Below, one piece after another: positions 1 to 8,724 of a DNA stretch of 64,000 nt. The notes under the pieces were generated by a model. The model did not search any database and was not told the DNA's origin. It worked only from the letters and a program-made list of their open reading frames with translations. Each line of letters begins with the position of its first letter. Positions within the stretch are counted from its first letter, which is position 1. The DNA is from JBBROS01 sp963752225. GTDB lineage: Bacteria > Pseudomonadota > Alphaproteobacteria > Acetobacterales > Acetobacteraceae. The position numbers were made by a program, and so were the translations under genes. The stretch lies in assembly GCA_963752225.1 (NCBI GenBank), contig CAVVXS010000007.1, forward strand, positions 1,488,001 to 1,552,000. The letters are read 5' to 3'.

Positions 1-887
1 TTCGGCTGGATGGCGTGCGGCTCGCGGCGGCCGGCTTCACCAACTTGACCCGCGACCACCTTGACTACCACGGCACCCTCGAAGCTTACCGGTTGGCCAA
101 GCTGCGGCTGTTCGACGACCTGCTGCCGGCCGGCGCCACCGCGGTCGCCAGTACCACGCTCGATGCGGTCACGTTGGAAACCTTGTCCGGCATCGCCCGG
201 GCGCGTGGGCTGGTGCTGCACCGGGTCGGCGAGTATGGCGACGTGATCCGGCTGCTGCGTGCGGTGCCGCGGCCGGGTGGTCAGGTGCTGACCTTGGATG
301 GTGGCCGGGTGATCGACCTGCCGCTGCCGGGCCGGTTCCAAGCGGACAACGCGCTCGTGGCGGCGGGCTTGGCCGCGGCCTGCGGCGTGGCCGACCCGCT
401 CGCAGCACTGCCCGGGCTGTGCGGCGTGCGCGGACGCATGGAGCTGGCCGCCGAGGTGAACGGTGCGGCCGTCTATGTCGATTACGCCCACACGCCGGAC
501 GCGTTGGAGCGCCTGCTGCTGGCGTTGCGGCCGCACACGACCGGGAAGCTGGTCCTGGTGTTCGGCGCCGGCGGCGACCGCGACCGCGGCAAGCGCCCGC
601 TGATGGGCGGCGTGGCCCGGCGCCTGGCGGACGCGGCGATCGTGACCGACGACAACCCGCGCGGCGAGGACCCGGCGACGATCCGCGCCGCCATCCTGGC
701 CGCCTGCCCCGACGCACTCGAAATCGGAGACCGCGCCGGCGCGATCGCCGCCGGGCTCGGCATGCTGCGCCCCGGCGACGTGCTGGCGGTGGCCGGCAAG
801 GGGCACGAGAACGGGCAGACGGTCGCCGGCGTCACGCTGCCGTTCGACGACGTCGCCATCGTCCGTCGGCTGGCAGGTGCGGCGTGA
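1..887 (+). CDS. murE: UDP-MurNAc-tripeptide synthetase MurE (3' part, cut by window start)
   Basis: Cytoplasmic Mur ligase that adds the third amino acid to UDP-MurNAc-L-Ala-D-Glu. About 295 C-terminal residues are visible; the N-terminal UDP-binding domain and the ATP P-loop lie before the window. Visible motifs are NLTRDHLDYHG of the central domain, YVDYAHTPDALE, and DDNPRGEDP near the C-terminus, whose DNPR core is the family signature for meso-diaminopimelate, followed by AGKGHE. This predicts a DAP-type peptidoglycan. The reading frame is already open at base 3, so there is no start here. The next gene, murF, is separated by 121 bases that hold a palindromic repeat, unlike the tight overlaps in most of the cluster. 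Identity is secure. Confidence 0.96.
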   Translation, partial: RLDGVRLAAAGFTNLTRDHLDYHGTLEAYRLAKLRLFDDLLPAGATAVASTTLDAVTLETLSGIARARGLVLHRVGEYGDVIRLLRAVPRPGGQVLTLDGGRVIDLPLPGRFQADNALVAAGLAAACGVADPLAALPGLCGVRGRMELAAEVNGAAVYVDYAHTPDALERLLLALRPHTTGKLVLVFGAGGDRDRGKRPLMGGVARRLADAAIVTDDNPRGEDPATIRAAILAACPDALEIGDRAGAIAAGLGMLRPGDVLAVAGKGHENGQTVAGVTLPFDDVAIVRRLAGAA

Positions 888-910
888 CCGCTCTGCTCCC
901 CGCGAAGGCA

Positions 911-1005
911 ACGTCATCCCCGGACTTGATCCGGCGATCTCTCTCCCTTCGCGCGCCCGGGTTCCAGTTGGCGAGAGATGGCCGGATCATGTCCGGCCAT
1001 GACGT
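911..1005 (+). repeat. Palindromic intergenic element, copy 1 (murE-murF)
   Basis: About 95 bases that open with ACGTCATCCCCGGACTTGAT and close with the near-complementary GTCCGGCCATGACGT, so the ends can pair. Each end is also a small hairpin by itself (CCGGACTTGATCCGG; GGCCGGATCATGTCCGGCC). Three related copies lie at 8604-8699, 56596-56689 and 56751-56844, all in the same orientation relative to the flanking genes. The right end stops 4 bases before the first possible murF start codon. No open reading frame or transposase is present, so it is a short non-autonomous or structural repeat. Confidence 0.8.
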
Positions 1006-1008
1006 CCT

Positions 1009-2416
1009 ATGGTGACGCCGACGACAGCCGCGGTGACGCCGGCGGCACCGCTCTGGTCCGCCGCGGCACTCGCCGCCGCGACCGGTGGCGTGATGCCGGT
1101 GCCATTCGATGCGACCGGCGTGTCGATCGACACCCGGACGCTGCGCCCCGGCGACCTGTTCGTGGCCTTGCAGGGCACCACCGACGGCCACCTCCATGCG
1201 GCCGACGCGCTCGCCAAGGGTGCTGCCGGCGTCATGGTCAGCCGCGACGTCCTGCCCGGCGGCGCGCCCGTGCTGCGGGCGTCCGACACGCTGGATGGCC
1301 TCACCGCGCTCGGCCGTGCCGGCCGCGCCCGGTTCGCCGGCAAGGTGGTCGCCGTCACCGGCAGCGTCGGCAAGACCACGACCAAGGAAATGCTGCGCAC
1401 CGTGCTGTCGGCGTTCGGCCCCACCCACGCCGCCGAAGCCAGCTACAACAATCACTGGGGGGTGCCGCTCACCCTCGCCCGGCTGCCGGCCGACGCCGCC
1501 TTCTGCGTCGCCGAGGTCGGCATGAACAATCCCGGCGAGATCCTGCCGCTCGCCGAACTGGTGGCGCCCGACGTCGGCGTTATCACCACCATCGCCAGCG
1601 CCCATGTCGGCCACATGGGCAGCATCGAGGCGATCGCGGAAGAAAAGGCCACGCTGCTCGACCGCCTCACCCCCGGCGGCTACGCCGTGCTGCCGGGCGC
1701 GAGTTCGCACCAGCATGTGCTGCTGGCGCACGCACCCGGCCCGGTACCTGACGTTCGGCGCCGCCGATGCCGCGGTGCAATCGGTGCACACCGTGTTCGA
1801 CGCCGAGGGCAGCACGGTCGAGGCCCGGGTCGCCGGCGCGCCGGTCCGCTTCCGCCTCGCCGCACCCGGTGCGCACATGGTTGCCAACGCCCTCGCCGCG
1901 CTCGCCGCCGCGCATGCGCTCGGCCTCGACCCGGTTCGGGCCGCCGCCGCGCTCGAGCAGTTCGCGCCCATGGCGGGCCGCGGACAGCAGCGCCGGATCC
2001 GTGGCGGCGACGTGCTGCTGCTGGACGAGAGCTACAACGCGTCGGCGGTCTCGGTGCGGGCGGCGCTCGACGTCCTGCGGCTGATGCCCGGCCGGCGGCA
2101 CATCGCCGTGCTGGGCGACATGCTCGAGCTCGGCGCCTTCGCGGAAGCCGAGCATGCCGGTTTGGCGCCGGCGGTGACGCGGTCGGCGGACCTGCTTTAT
2201 GCGTGCGGCCCGCTCACCCGGTCGCTGTTCGACCGGGTGCCGCAAGCCCTTCGCGCCTGCCATGCGGCCGACGCCGAAGCGTTGGCACCGGTCGTGGCCG
2301 CCGCGGTGCGGCCGGGCGACGCCGTGCTGGTCAAGGGCAGCCTGGGCAGCCGCATGCGCGCGGTGGTGCGGGCCTTGGAGGATGCGGGCACATCGGCGCC
2401 CGGAGGCCATGCGTAG
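1009..2416 (+). CDS. murF: UDP-MurNAc-tripeptide:D-Ala-D-Ala ligase MurF, with a +1 frameshift
   Basis: Cytoplasmic ATP-dependent ligase that joins D-Ala-D-Ala to the UDP-MurNAc-tripeptide, the last soluble step before MraY. The N-terminal part reads in one frame to about 1740 and includes the P-loop AVTGSVGKTTTKEML and EASYNNHWGVPLTL. The C-terminal part (RYLTFGAADAAVQ, then DESYNASAVSVRAAL and LGDMLELG) continues in the next frame from about 1742 to the TAG at 2414-2416. Removing one base in the C run around 1735-1743 restores a normal MurF of about 468 residues. Both halves are intact, so a base-calling error is likelier than a true pseudogene. An in-frame TGA at 1000 limits the start to ATG 1009 or GTG 1012, right at the edge of the palindromic element; no good ribosome site is visible. 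Its stop overlaps the mraY start by one base. Confidence 0.9.
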
Positions 2417-3504
2417 TGCTGTTCAACATCGCCCGCGGCTTCGCCGAGCAGTACGCGCTCGCGAACCTGTTCCGCTACATCACCTTCCGCTCGGGCGCCG
2501 CATGCCTGACGGCGCTGTTCCTCAGCTTCGTGCTCGGCCCGGTGGTGATCCGCTGGCTGCGCTCGGTGCAGCGCGGCGGGCAGCCGATCCGGCTCGACGG
2601 GCCGGAGCGGCACATCCTGGAAAAGAAGGGCACGCCGACCATGGGCGGCGTGCTGATCCTGGCGTCGCTGTCGATCTCGACCCTGCTTTGGGCCGACCTG
2701 CGCAACGGCTACGTGTGGGCGGTGCTGCTGCTGACGCTCGGCTATGGCGGGATCGGCTTTGCCGACGACTTCCTCAAATTGTCGCGGCGAAACACCAAGG
2801 GCGTGTCGGCGCGTACGAAGATGCTGGGGCAACTCGGCATGGGCCTTGCCTGTGCCATTGCCATCACCTGGCTGACGCCCCGGCCGCTGGGCACCGGGCT
2901 GACGATCCCGGTGTTCAAGGAGGTGCTGATCCCGTTCGGCTTCGCCTTCCCGCTGGTCGGCATGTTCGTGATGGTCGGCAGCAGCAACGCCGTCAACCTG
3001 ACCGACGGGCTGGACGGTCTGGCGATCGTGCCGACCATCATCGCCGCCGGGGTGTTCGCGCTGATCGCCTACCTGGTCGGCAACCGCGTCTTCGCCGACT
3101 ACCTGCAGCTGCATCCGGTCGCGGGCGTGGGCGAGCTGGGCGTGTTCCTCGCCGCACTGGTGGGCGCCGGCCTGGGCTTCCTGTGGTTCAACGCGCCGCC
3201 GGCCGCGGTGTTCATGGGCGACACCGGCAGCCTGGCCTTGGGCGGCGCGTTGGGTGCGGTCGCGGTCGCGACCAAGCACGAGGTGGTGCTCGCGATCGTT
3301 GGCGGCTTGTTCGTGGTCGAGACGGTGTCCGTCATCATCCAGGTGTTCTGGTACAAGCGCACCGGACGGCGCGTGTTCCTGATGGCGCCGCTGCACCATC
3401 ATTACGAAAAGAAGGGCTGGTCCGAGCCGACCATCGTGATCCGGTTCTGGATCGTGTCGATGATCCTCGCCCTCGTGGGCCTCGCCACGTTGAAGATCCG
3501 ATGA
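2416..3504 (+). CDS. mraY: Phospho-MurNAc-pentapeptide transferase MraY
   Basis: Integral inner-membrane enzyme that moves phospho-MurNAc-pentapeptide from UDP onto undecaprenyl phosphate, giving lipid I. The 362 residues match the family length. Conserved motifs are KKGTPTMGG, FADDFLKLSRRNTKG with the Asp pair, NLTDGLDGLAI, FMGDTGSLALGG and the histidine-rich MAPLHHHYEKKG; about ten hydrophobic segments lie between them. The GTG start at 2416 shares its first base with the last base of the murF stop, and its end overlaps murD (ATGA), so the genes are probably translationally coupled. The part of murF before the frameshift happens to share this reading frame, which would create an artificial MurF-MraY fusion if the shift were ignored. 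Confidence 0.96.
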   Translation: MLFNIARGFAEQYALANLFRYITFRSGAACLTALFLSFVLGPVVIRWLRSVQRGGQPIRLDGPERHILEKKGTPTMGGVLILASLSISTLLWADLRNGYVWAVLLLTLGYGGIGFADDFLKLSRRNTKGVSARTKMLGQLGMGLACAIAITWLTPRPLGTGLTIPVFKEVLIPFGFAFPLVGMFVMVGSSNAVNLTDGLDGLAIVPTIIAAGVFALIAYLVGNRVFADYLQLHPVAGVGELGVFLAALVGAGLGFLWFNAPPAAVFMGDTGSLALGGALGAVAVATKHEVVLAIVGGLFVVETVSVIIQVFWYKRTGRRVFLMAPLHHHYEKKGWSEPTIVIRFWIVSMILALVGLATLKIR

Positions 3505-4856
3505 GCGCGTTTTCGCCCGACCTGTTCACCGGCCGGCGGTATGCCGTCGTTGGCCTCGGTCGCAACGGCCTGCCGGCTGCGCACGCGCTCGCGGCGACGG
3601 GAGCCGATGTCGCCGTGTGGGACGACAACGCGGCCGCGCGAACGGATGCCGGCCTGAGGCTGCACGATCCGGCGGCCGGCTATGCCGGGTTCGATGCGCT
3701 GGTGCTGAGCCCCGGCATCCCGCATTTGCTGCCCGCGCCCCACCCGGCCGCCATCGCCGCGCGGGCAGGCGGCGTGCCGATCCTGTCCGATGCCGAGCTG
3801 CTGTTCCAAGCGGTTCGCGCCGCCGGCAGCCGGGCCCGCTTTGCCGGCGTCACCGGCACCAACGGAAAGAGCACCACCACCGCCCTGCTGCATCACATCC
3901 TGCAAGGCGCTGGCCTCAACTCCGCGGCCGGCGGCAATCTCGGTGTCGCCGCCCTCGCCCTCCCGCTGCTCGGCGATCGCGGCGTCTACGTGCTCGAGAT
4001 GTCGTCCTACATGCTGGAACGCCTCGCGACCTTGCGCTTCGACGCGGCCTGCCTGCTGAACCTCAGCCCCGACCACCTCGACCGGCACGGCGACATGGCG
4101 GGCTACGCCGCCGCCAAGCGCCGCGTGTTCGACCGCCAAGGCGACGGCGACACCGCCGTGCTCGGGATCGACGACGCCGACACGGCCGCCATTGCCGCCG
4201 CCATGCGTTGCAGGACGGTGTCCGGCGACCGGCCTGCGGACGTTTGGTGCGACCGCGGCGTCCTGCGCGACAGCGGCGGCCCGATCGTCGCGATGACGGA
4301 CGCGCCCGCCCTGCCCGGCCCGCACAACGGCCAGAACGCCGCCGCTGCGTTGGCGATGGCGCGGGCACTGGGCGTCGCAGACGAGGCGATCGTCCGTGGC
4401 ATCCGCAGCTTCCCCGGCTTGCCGCACCGGCAGCAGCGCGTCGGCACGATCGACGGCGTCGCCTGGATCAACGACAGCAAGGCCACCAACGCCGACGCCG
4501 CGGCCCGGGCACTCGCCTGCTACGACCGGGTGGTGTGGATCGCCGGCGGCACCGCCAAAGCCGGCGGCATCGAGACGCTGCGCCCGCTGTTCCCCCGCAT
4601 CGCCCACGCTCTGCTGATCGGCCGCGACGCCCCGGTCCTTGCCGCCACCCTGGCCGACGCTGGCGTCCCGCACAGCACCCCCGGGACGCTCGACGCCGCC
4701 GTCGCCGCCGCGCGCAGCCTCGCTCGCCGGCTCGAGGCACCGACCGTGCTGCTGTCGCCCGCCTGCGCCAGCTGGGACCAGTTCACCGGGTTCGAGGCCC
4801 GCGGCGACCGGTTCCGCGACCTCGTGCTCGGCGCCGCACTGGAAAGGAGCGCCTGA
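3501..4856 (+). CDS. murD: UDP-MurNAc-L-alanine:D-glutamate ligase MurD
   Basis: Cytoplasmic Mur ligase that adds D-glutamate to UDP-MurNAc-L-alanine. The 451 residues begin with a Rossmann-type domain (YAVVGLGRNGLPAAHALA), followed by the ATP P-loop GVTGTNGKSTTTALL, the central EMSSYMLERL and LNLSPDHLDRHGDM, then WINDSKATNADAAARAL and the C-terminal LLSPACASWDQF, all diagnostic for MurD. The ATG overlaps the mraY stop by 4 bases and the stop overlaps the ftsW start (TGATG). The sequence is complete and shows nothing unusual. Confidence 0.96.
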   Translation: MSAFSPDLFTGRRYAVVGLGRNGLPAAHALAATGADVAVWDDNAAARTDAGLRLHDPAAGYAGFDALVLSPGIPHLLPAPHPAAIAARAGGVPILSDAELLFQAVRAAGSRARFAGVTGTNGKSTTTALLHHILQGAGLNSAAGGNLGVAALALPLLGDRGVYVLEMSSYMLERLATLRFDAACLLNLSPDHLDRHGDMAGYAAAKRRVFDRQGDGDTAVLGIDDADTAAIAAAMRCRTVSGDRPADVWCDRGVLRDSGGPIVAMTDAPALPGPHNGQNAAAALAMARALGVADEAIVRGIRSFPGLPHRQQRVGTIDGVAWINDSKATNADAAARALACYDRVVWIAGGTAKAGGIETLRPLFPRIAHALLIGRDAPVLAATLADAGVPHSTPGTLDAAVAAARSLARRLEAPTVLLSPACASWDQFTGFEARGDRFRDLVLGAALERSA

Positions 4857-5983
4857 TGCCGACGCTGTCTCGCTCCGATACCTCGATCCTCGGCCGCTGG
4901 TGGTGGACGGTCGACCGCTACACCCTGTTCGCCATCGTCGCGCTGATCGGCTTCGGCTACGTGATGATGCTGGCCGCGTCGCCCGCGGTTGCCGAGCGCA
5001 TCCACGTCTCGCGCGACATGTTCATCGCCAAGCAGGTGCTCTTCCTGGCCTTGGCCGGGATCGTGGTCGTGGCCACCTCGCTGCTGTCGCCGCGCGGCGT
5101 GCGACGGCTGGCGCTGCTCGGCTGCCTGGCTGCGATCGCGCTGACCGGCCTGACCCTCGGCCACGGCGTCGAGATCAAGGGCGCCCGCCGCTGGATCGCG
5201 CTGCCCGGCATGACGCTTCAGCCCAGCGAGTTCCTCAAGCCGTGCTTCGCCGTGGTGACGGCCTGGCTGCTCAGCGAGGGTGTGCGCAGCCGCGTGTTCC
5301 CCGGCCGACTGATCGCCTGCGGCGTGTTCGGCCTCATCGCCTTGCTGCTGAAGTCGCAGCCGGACATGGGGATGCTGGCGGTGGTAGGCGCCGTGTTCTT
5401 CGTGCAGCTGTTCGTCGGCGGCCTCAACATCGTCCTGGTCGGCGCCGGCGCCGGCGGTCTCGTTGCGGCCGCGGTCGCCGCCTACAGCTTCTTCCCGCAC
5501 GTGCGCAGCCGCGTCACCCGCTTCCTCGATCCGGCGTCAGGCGACAGCTACCAGGTCAACACGGCGCTCGAGGCGTTCGGCAATGGCGGGCTGCTCGGCC
5601 GCGGCCCGGGCGAAGGCCGGGTCAAGGACGTGCTGCCGGACGCCCATGCCGACTTCGTCTTCGCCGTCATGGGCGAGGAGTTCGGGCTGATCATCTGCCT
5701 GCTGGTGCTCGCGATCTTCGGCTTCATCGTGCTGCGCGGGCTGCTGCGGCTCCTGGCCGAGCAGGACCTGTTCATCGTGCTGGCCGCGACCGGCCTCGTG
5801 ACCAGCTTCGGCCTGCAGAGCTTTGTGAACATGGCCTCGTCGCTGCACCTGATCCCGACCAAGGGCATGACCTTGCCGTTCGTGTCCTATGGCGGATCCT
5901 CGGTGATCGCGATCGCGCTCGGCGTCGGCATGCTGCTGGCGTTGACCCGGCGCCGCACCCGCGCCGAGGAAGTGCTGCGATGA
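4856..5983 (+). CDS. ftsW: Septal peptidoglycan glycosyltransferase FtsW (SEDS family)
   Basis: Polytopic inner-membrane protein of the divisome; SEDS proteins polymerise lipid II together with a class B penicillin-binding protein. The 375 residues carry the SEDS motifs LQPSEFLKPCFAVVTAWLL, LLKSQPDMGM, NGGLLGRGPGEGRVKDVLPDAHADFVFAV with the functionally important Asp, and SYGGSSVIAIALGVGML near the C-terminus, spread over about ten hydrophobic segments. Position between murD and murG supports FtsW rather than RodA. The ATG at 4856 overlaps the murD stop and follows GGAAAGGAG at a suitable distance. Confidence 0.95.
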   Translation: MPTLSRSDTSILGRWWWTVDRYTLFAIVALIGFGYVMMLAASPAVAERIHVSRDMFIAKQVLFLALAGIVVVATSLLSPRGVRRLALLGCLAAIALTGLTLGHGVEIKGARRWIALPGMTLQPSEFLKPCFAVVTAWLLSEGVRSRVFPGRLIACGVFGLIALLLKSQPDMGMLAVVGAVFFVQLFVGGLNIVLVGAGAGGLVAAAVAAYSFFPHVRSRVTRFLDPASGDSYQVNTALEAFGNGGLLGRGPGEGRVKDVLPDAHADFVFAVMGEEFGLIICLLVLAIFGFIVLRGLLRLLAEQDLFIVLAATGLVTSFGLQSFVNMASSLHLIPTKGMTLPFVSYGGSSVIAIALGVGMLLALTRRRTRAEEVLR

Positions 5984-7140
5984 GCATCGTTGTGAAAGAA
6001 CCTGCGCCGGTCGCGTCCACCGCGGCCTCGCAACGGTCCGCCCCGGGCGGCATCGTCATTGCCGCCGGCGGCACCGGCGGCCACTTCTTCCCGGCCGAGG
6101 CGCTGGCCGCCGAGTTGGGCCGCCGCGGGCACCGCATCACCCTCATGACCGACGCGCGTAGCGGCGGCCTGAACTCGGCCGCGTTCGCCGCGGCGGACAC
6201 GATCGTGCTGCGCGGCGCCGGCATCGCCGGGCGCGGACCGGTCCGCGCCGCCGCCGCCGCCGTGTCGCTCGCTGCCGGCACGCTGACCGCCCGCCGCCTG
6301 CTCGAGACGCTGCGACCGGCCGCGATTGTCGGCTTCGGCGGCTATCCCTCGGTCGCGCCGATCCTCGCCACGAGGTTGATGCGCCGCCGCCCGGCCATTG
6401 TGCTGCACGAGCAGAACGCGGTGCTGGGCCGGGCCAACCGCGTGCTGGCGCGCTTTGCCGACCGGCTGGCGGTCGGCCTTGACGGGACGCGCCGGGTCCC
6501 GGCCGGCGCCGTCGCGATTGTGACCGGCAACCCGGTTCGTCCCGCCGTCGCCGCCTTGGCCGGCGCGCCGTACCAGCCGCCTGCCGGCGACGGCCCGATC
6601 CGTCTGTTGGTCACCGGCGGCAGTCTCGGCGCCCGCATCTTCTCCGACACGGTGCCGGCCGCGCTCGCCATGCTGCCGCCCTCGCTGCGGATCCGGCTGC
6701 AGGTCGTGCAGCAATGCCGTGCCGAGGACCTCGACCGGGTCCGCGCCGCCTACGCCGCACTGGGCGTGCCGGCCGAGCTGTCGGCGTTCTTCCCCGACAT
6801 TGCCGAGCGCCTGCGCGACGCGCATTTCGTCGTCGCCCGCGCCGGCGCCAGCACGGTTGCCGAGCTCGCCGCCATCGGCCGCCCGGCGCTGCTGGTACCA
6901 CTGCCCGGCGCCATCGACGGCCACCAATCCGCCAACGCCGCCAGCGTGGACGCCGCCGTGCTCGAGCAGGCCGAATTCGCCGCCAAGCCCGGCGTGTTGG
7001 CCGAGGTGCTGCGGCAGCACCTCGACTGTCCCGACCTGTTGGCGACGCGCGCCGACGCCATCGCCGCCCACGGGCGGCCGCACGCCGCGGCCGCACTCGC
7101 CGACCTCGTCGAAGAACTCACAGCAAGGGCTACAGTATGA
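5980..7140 (+). CDS. murG: UDP-GlcNAc:lipid I N-acetylglucosaminyltransferase MurG
   Basis: Peripheral inner-membrane GT-B glycosyltransferase that makes lipid II from lipid I. The 386-residue product has a roughly 20-residue leader before the first glycine-rich loop IAAGGTGGHFFPAEALA, then LHEQNAVLGRANRVLA, the second-domain loop LVTGGSLGARIFSD, and the UDP-GlcNAc-binding RAGASTVAELAAIGRPALLVPLPGA with HQSANA. These are the MurG signatures in the right order. The start overlaps the ftsW stop (ATGA) and the end overlaps the murC ATG in the same way. Confidence 0.96.
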   Translation: MSIVVKEPAPVASTAASQRSAPGGIVIAAGGTGGHFFPAEALAAELGRRGHRITLMTDARSGGLNSAAFAAADTIVLRGAGIAGRGPVRAAAAAVSLAAGTLTARRLLETLRPAAIVGFGGYPSVAPILATRLMRRRPAIVLHEQNAVLGRANRVLARFADRLAVGLDGTRRVPAGAVAIVTGNPVRPAVAALAGAPYQPPAGDGPIRLLVTGGSLGARIFSDTVPAALAMLPPSLRIRLQVVQQCRAEDLDRVRAAYAALGVPAELSAFFPDIAERLRDAHFVVARAGASTVAELAAIGRPALLVPLPGAIDGHQSANAASVDAAVLEQAEFAAKPGVLAEVLRQHLDCPDLLATRADAIAAHGRPHAAAALADLVEELTARATV

Positions 7141-8564
7141 GGGCGCTTCCGCTCGGGATCGGCACGATCCATTTCGTCGGCATCGGCGGCATCGGCATGT
7201 CGGGGATCGCCGAGGTGCTGCACACGCTGGGCTACGCCGTGCAGGGCAGCGACATCGCCGACGGCGCCAACGTGCGCCGCCTGCGCGACGCCGGCATTCC
7301 GGTCGCGGTCGGCCACGATGCCGCCAACGTTAGCAACGCGCAGGTGGTGGTGGTCAGCACCGCGGTGCATGCCGACAACCCCGAGGTGGTCGCCGCCCGC
7401 AAGCGGCTGGTGCCGGTCGTGCGCCGGGCGGAGATGCTGGCCGAGCTGATGCGGCTGCGCTGGGCGATCGCGGTTGGCGGCACACATGGCAAGACCACGA
7501 CGACCAGCCTCGTCGCCTGCGTGCTCGAGGCCGCCGGGCTCGACCCGACCGTGATCAACGGCGGCATCATCAACGCCTATGGCAGCAACACGCGGCTCGG
7601 CGAAGGCGAGTGGATGGTGGTCGAGGCCGACGAAAGCGACGGCTCGTTCCTGCGCCTGCCCGCCACCATCGCCGTCGTCACCAACATCGACCCCGAGCAC
7701 CTCGACCATTGGGGCACGGCGGAAGCGATGGAGGACGGATTCGAGCAGTTCGTGTCCAACGTCCCATTCTACGGGTTCGCGGTGCTGTGCATCGACCACC
7801 CCGGCGTGCAGCGCATGATCCCGCGCCTGTCCGACCGCCGCATCGTCACCTACGGCTTCTCGCCGCAGGCCGACGTGCGCGCCGAGCGGCTGGTGACCGA
7901 CAAGCTGGGCGCCACCTTCGAGGTGGTCGTGACCGATCGCGCCCGCGGCGCGTCGCGGCGGATGGGCCCGTTCCGCTTGCCGATGCTCGGCAGCCACAAC
8001 GTGCAGAACGCGCTGGCGGCGATTGCCGTGGCGATCGAGATGGAGGTGGACGACGGCACGCTCCGCAGCGCCTTCGCCTCGTTCAAGGGCGTCAAGCGCC
8101 GCTTCACCAAGACCGGGGAAAGCGGCGGCATCACCGTCATCGACGATTACGGCCACCATCCGGTGGAGATCGCCGCCGTGCTCAAGGCCGCCCGCCAGGC
8201 CGGCGCGCGCGACGTGATCGCGGTGGTGCAGCCGCACCGCTACTCGCGGTTGGACAGCTTGTTCACCGAGTTCTGCACCTGCATGAACGACGCCGGCACC
8301 GTGATCGTCGCCGACATCTACGCCGCCGGCGAAACGCCGATTCCGGGCGTCACCCGCGACGCCTTGGTGGACGGGCTGCGCGCCAGCGGCCACCGCAGCG
8401 TGGTGCCGCTGCCGGGGCCCGAGCACCTGGCCGAAATGGTGCACGCGATCGCCAAGCCCGGCGACTTCGTCATCTGCCTCGGCGCCGGCAACATCACCCA
8501 ATGGGCCGCCGCATTGCCGGCGCAGCTCGGCGAACTGCAAACGCCGCAAAGGCGCGCCGTATGA
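7137..8564 (+). CDS. murC: UDP-MurNAc:L-alanine ligase MurC
   Basis: Cytoplasmic Mur ligase that adds L-alanine to UDP-MurNAc, the first peptide-forming step. The 475 residues start with IHFVGIGGIGMSGIAEVL (UDP-binding Rossmann domain), then GGTHGKTTTTSLVA (ATP P-loop), VEADESDGSFLRL, VVTNIDPEHLDHWG, DDYGHHPVEIAAVL and VVQPHRYSRLDSLF. The length equals the family norm. The ATG at 7137 overlaps the murG stop. A repeat-containing gap follows, so coupling to murB is broken although the order is conserved. Confidence 0.96.
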   Translation: MRALPLGIGTIHFVGIGGIGMSGIAEVLHTLGYAVQGSDIADGANVRRLRDAGIPVAVGHDAANVSNAQVVVVSTAVHADNPEVVAARKRLVPVVRRAEMLAELMRLRWAIAVGGTHGKTTTTSLVACVLEAAGLDPTVINGGIINAYGSNTRLGEGEWMVVEADESDGSFLRLPATIAVVTNIDPEHLDHWGTAEAMEDGFEQFVSNVPFYGFAVLCIDHPGVQRMIPRLSDRRIVTYGFSPQADVRAERLVTDKLGATFEVVVTDRARGASRRMGPFRLPMLGSHNVQNALAAIAVAIEMEVDDGTLRSAFASFKGVKRRFTKTGESGGITVIDDYGHHPVEIAAVLKAARQAGARDVIAVVQPHRYSRLDSLFTEFCTCMNDAGTVIVADIYAAGETPIPGVTRDALVDGLRASGHRSVVPLPGPEHLAEMVHAIAKPGDFVICLGAGNITQWAAALPAQLGELQTPQRRAV

Positions 8565-8603
8565 ACGCCGCTCTCCCCGAACACGTCATTCCCGTCTCCA
8601 CAC

Positions 8604-8699
8604 ACGTCATCCCCGGGCTCGACCCGGAGATCCCTCGCCCGCGGGAACGCCGTCGCCCTCACCGGGGCGAGATGGCCGGATCAAGTCCGGCCATGACGT
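8604..8699 (+). repeat. Palindromic intergenic element, copy 2 (murC-murB)
   Basis: Runs from ACGTCATCCCCGGGCTCGAC to AGTCCGGCCATGACGT. It matches the 911-1005 copy at both ends, while the middle (about 35 bases) differs. The right end lies 25 bases before the murB start. A partial second left-end-like motif (CACGTCATTCCCGTC) sits just before it at about 8582, suggesting an older fragment. It is non-coding. Confidence 0.8.
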
Positions 8700-8724
8700 G
8701 GGCGGCTGCGGGTGGGCGCTTGCC

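Noticed and set aside
1009..3504. A long open frame suggesting a MurF-MraY fusion protein of about 831 residues
   Set aside because: The middle part (about 1745-2415) has no similarity in this frame; the true MurF C-terminus lies in the neighbouring frame and mraY has its own GTG start at 2416.
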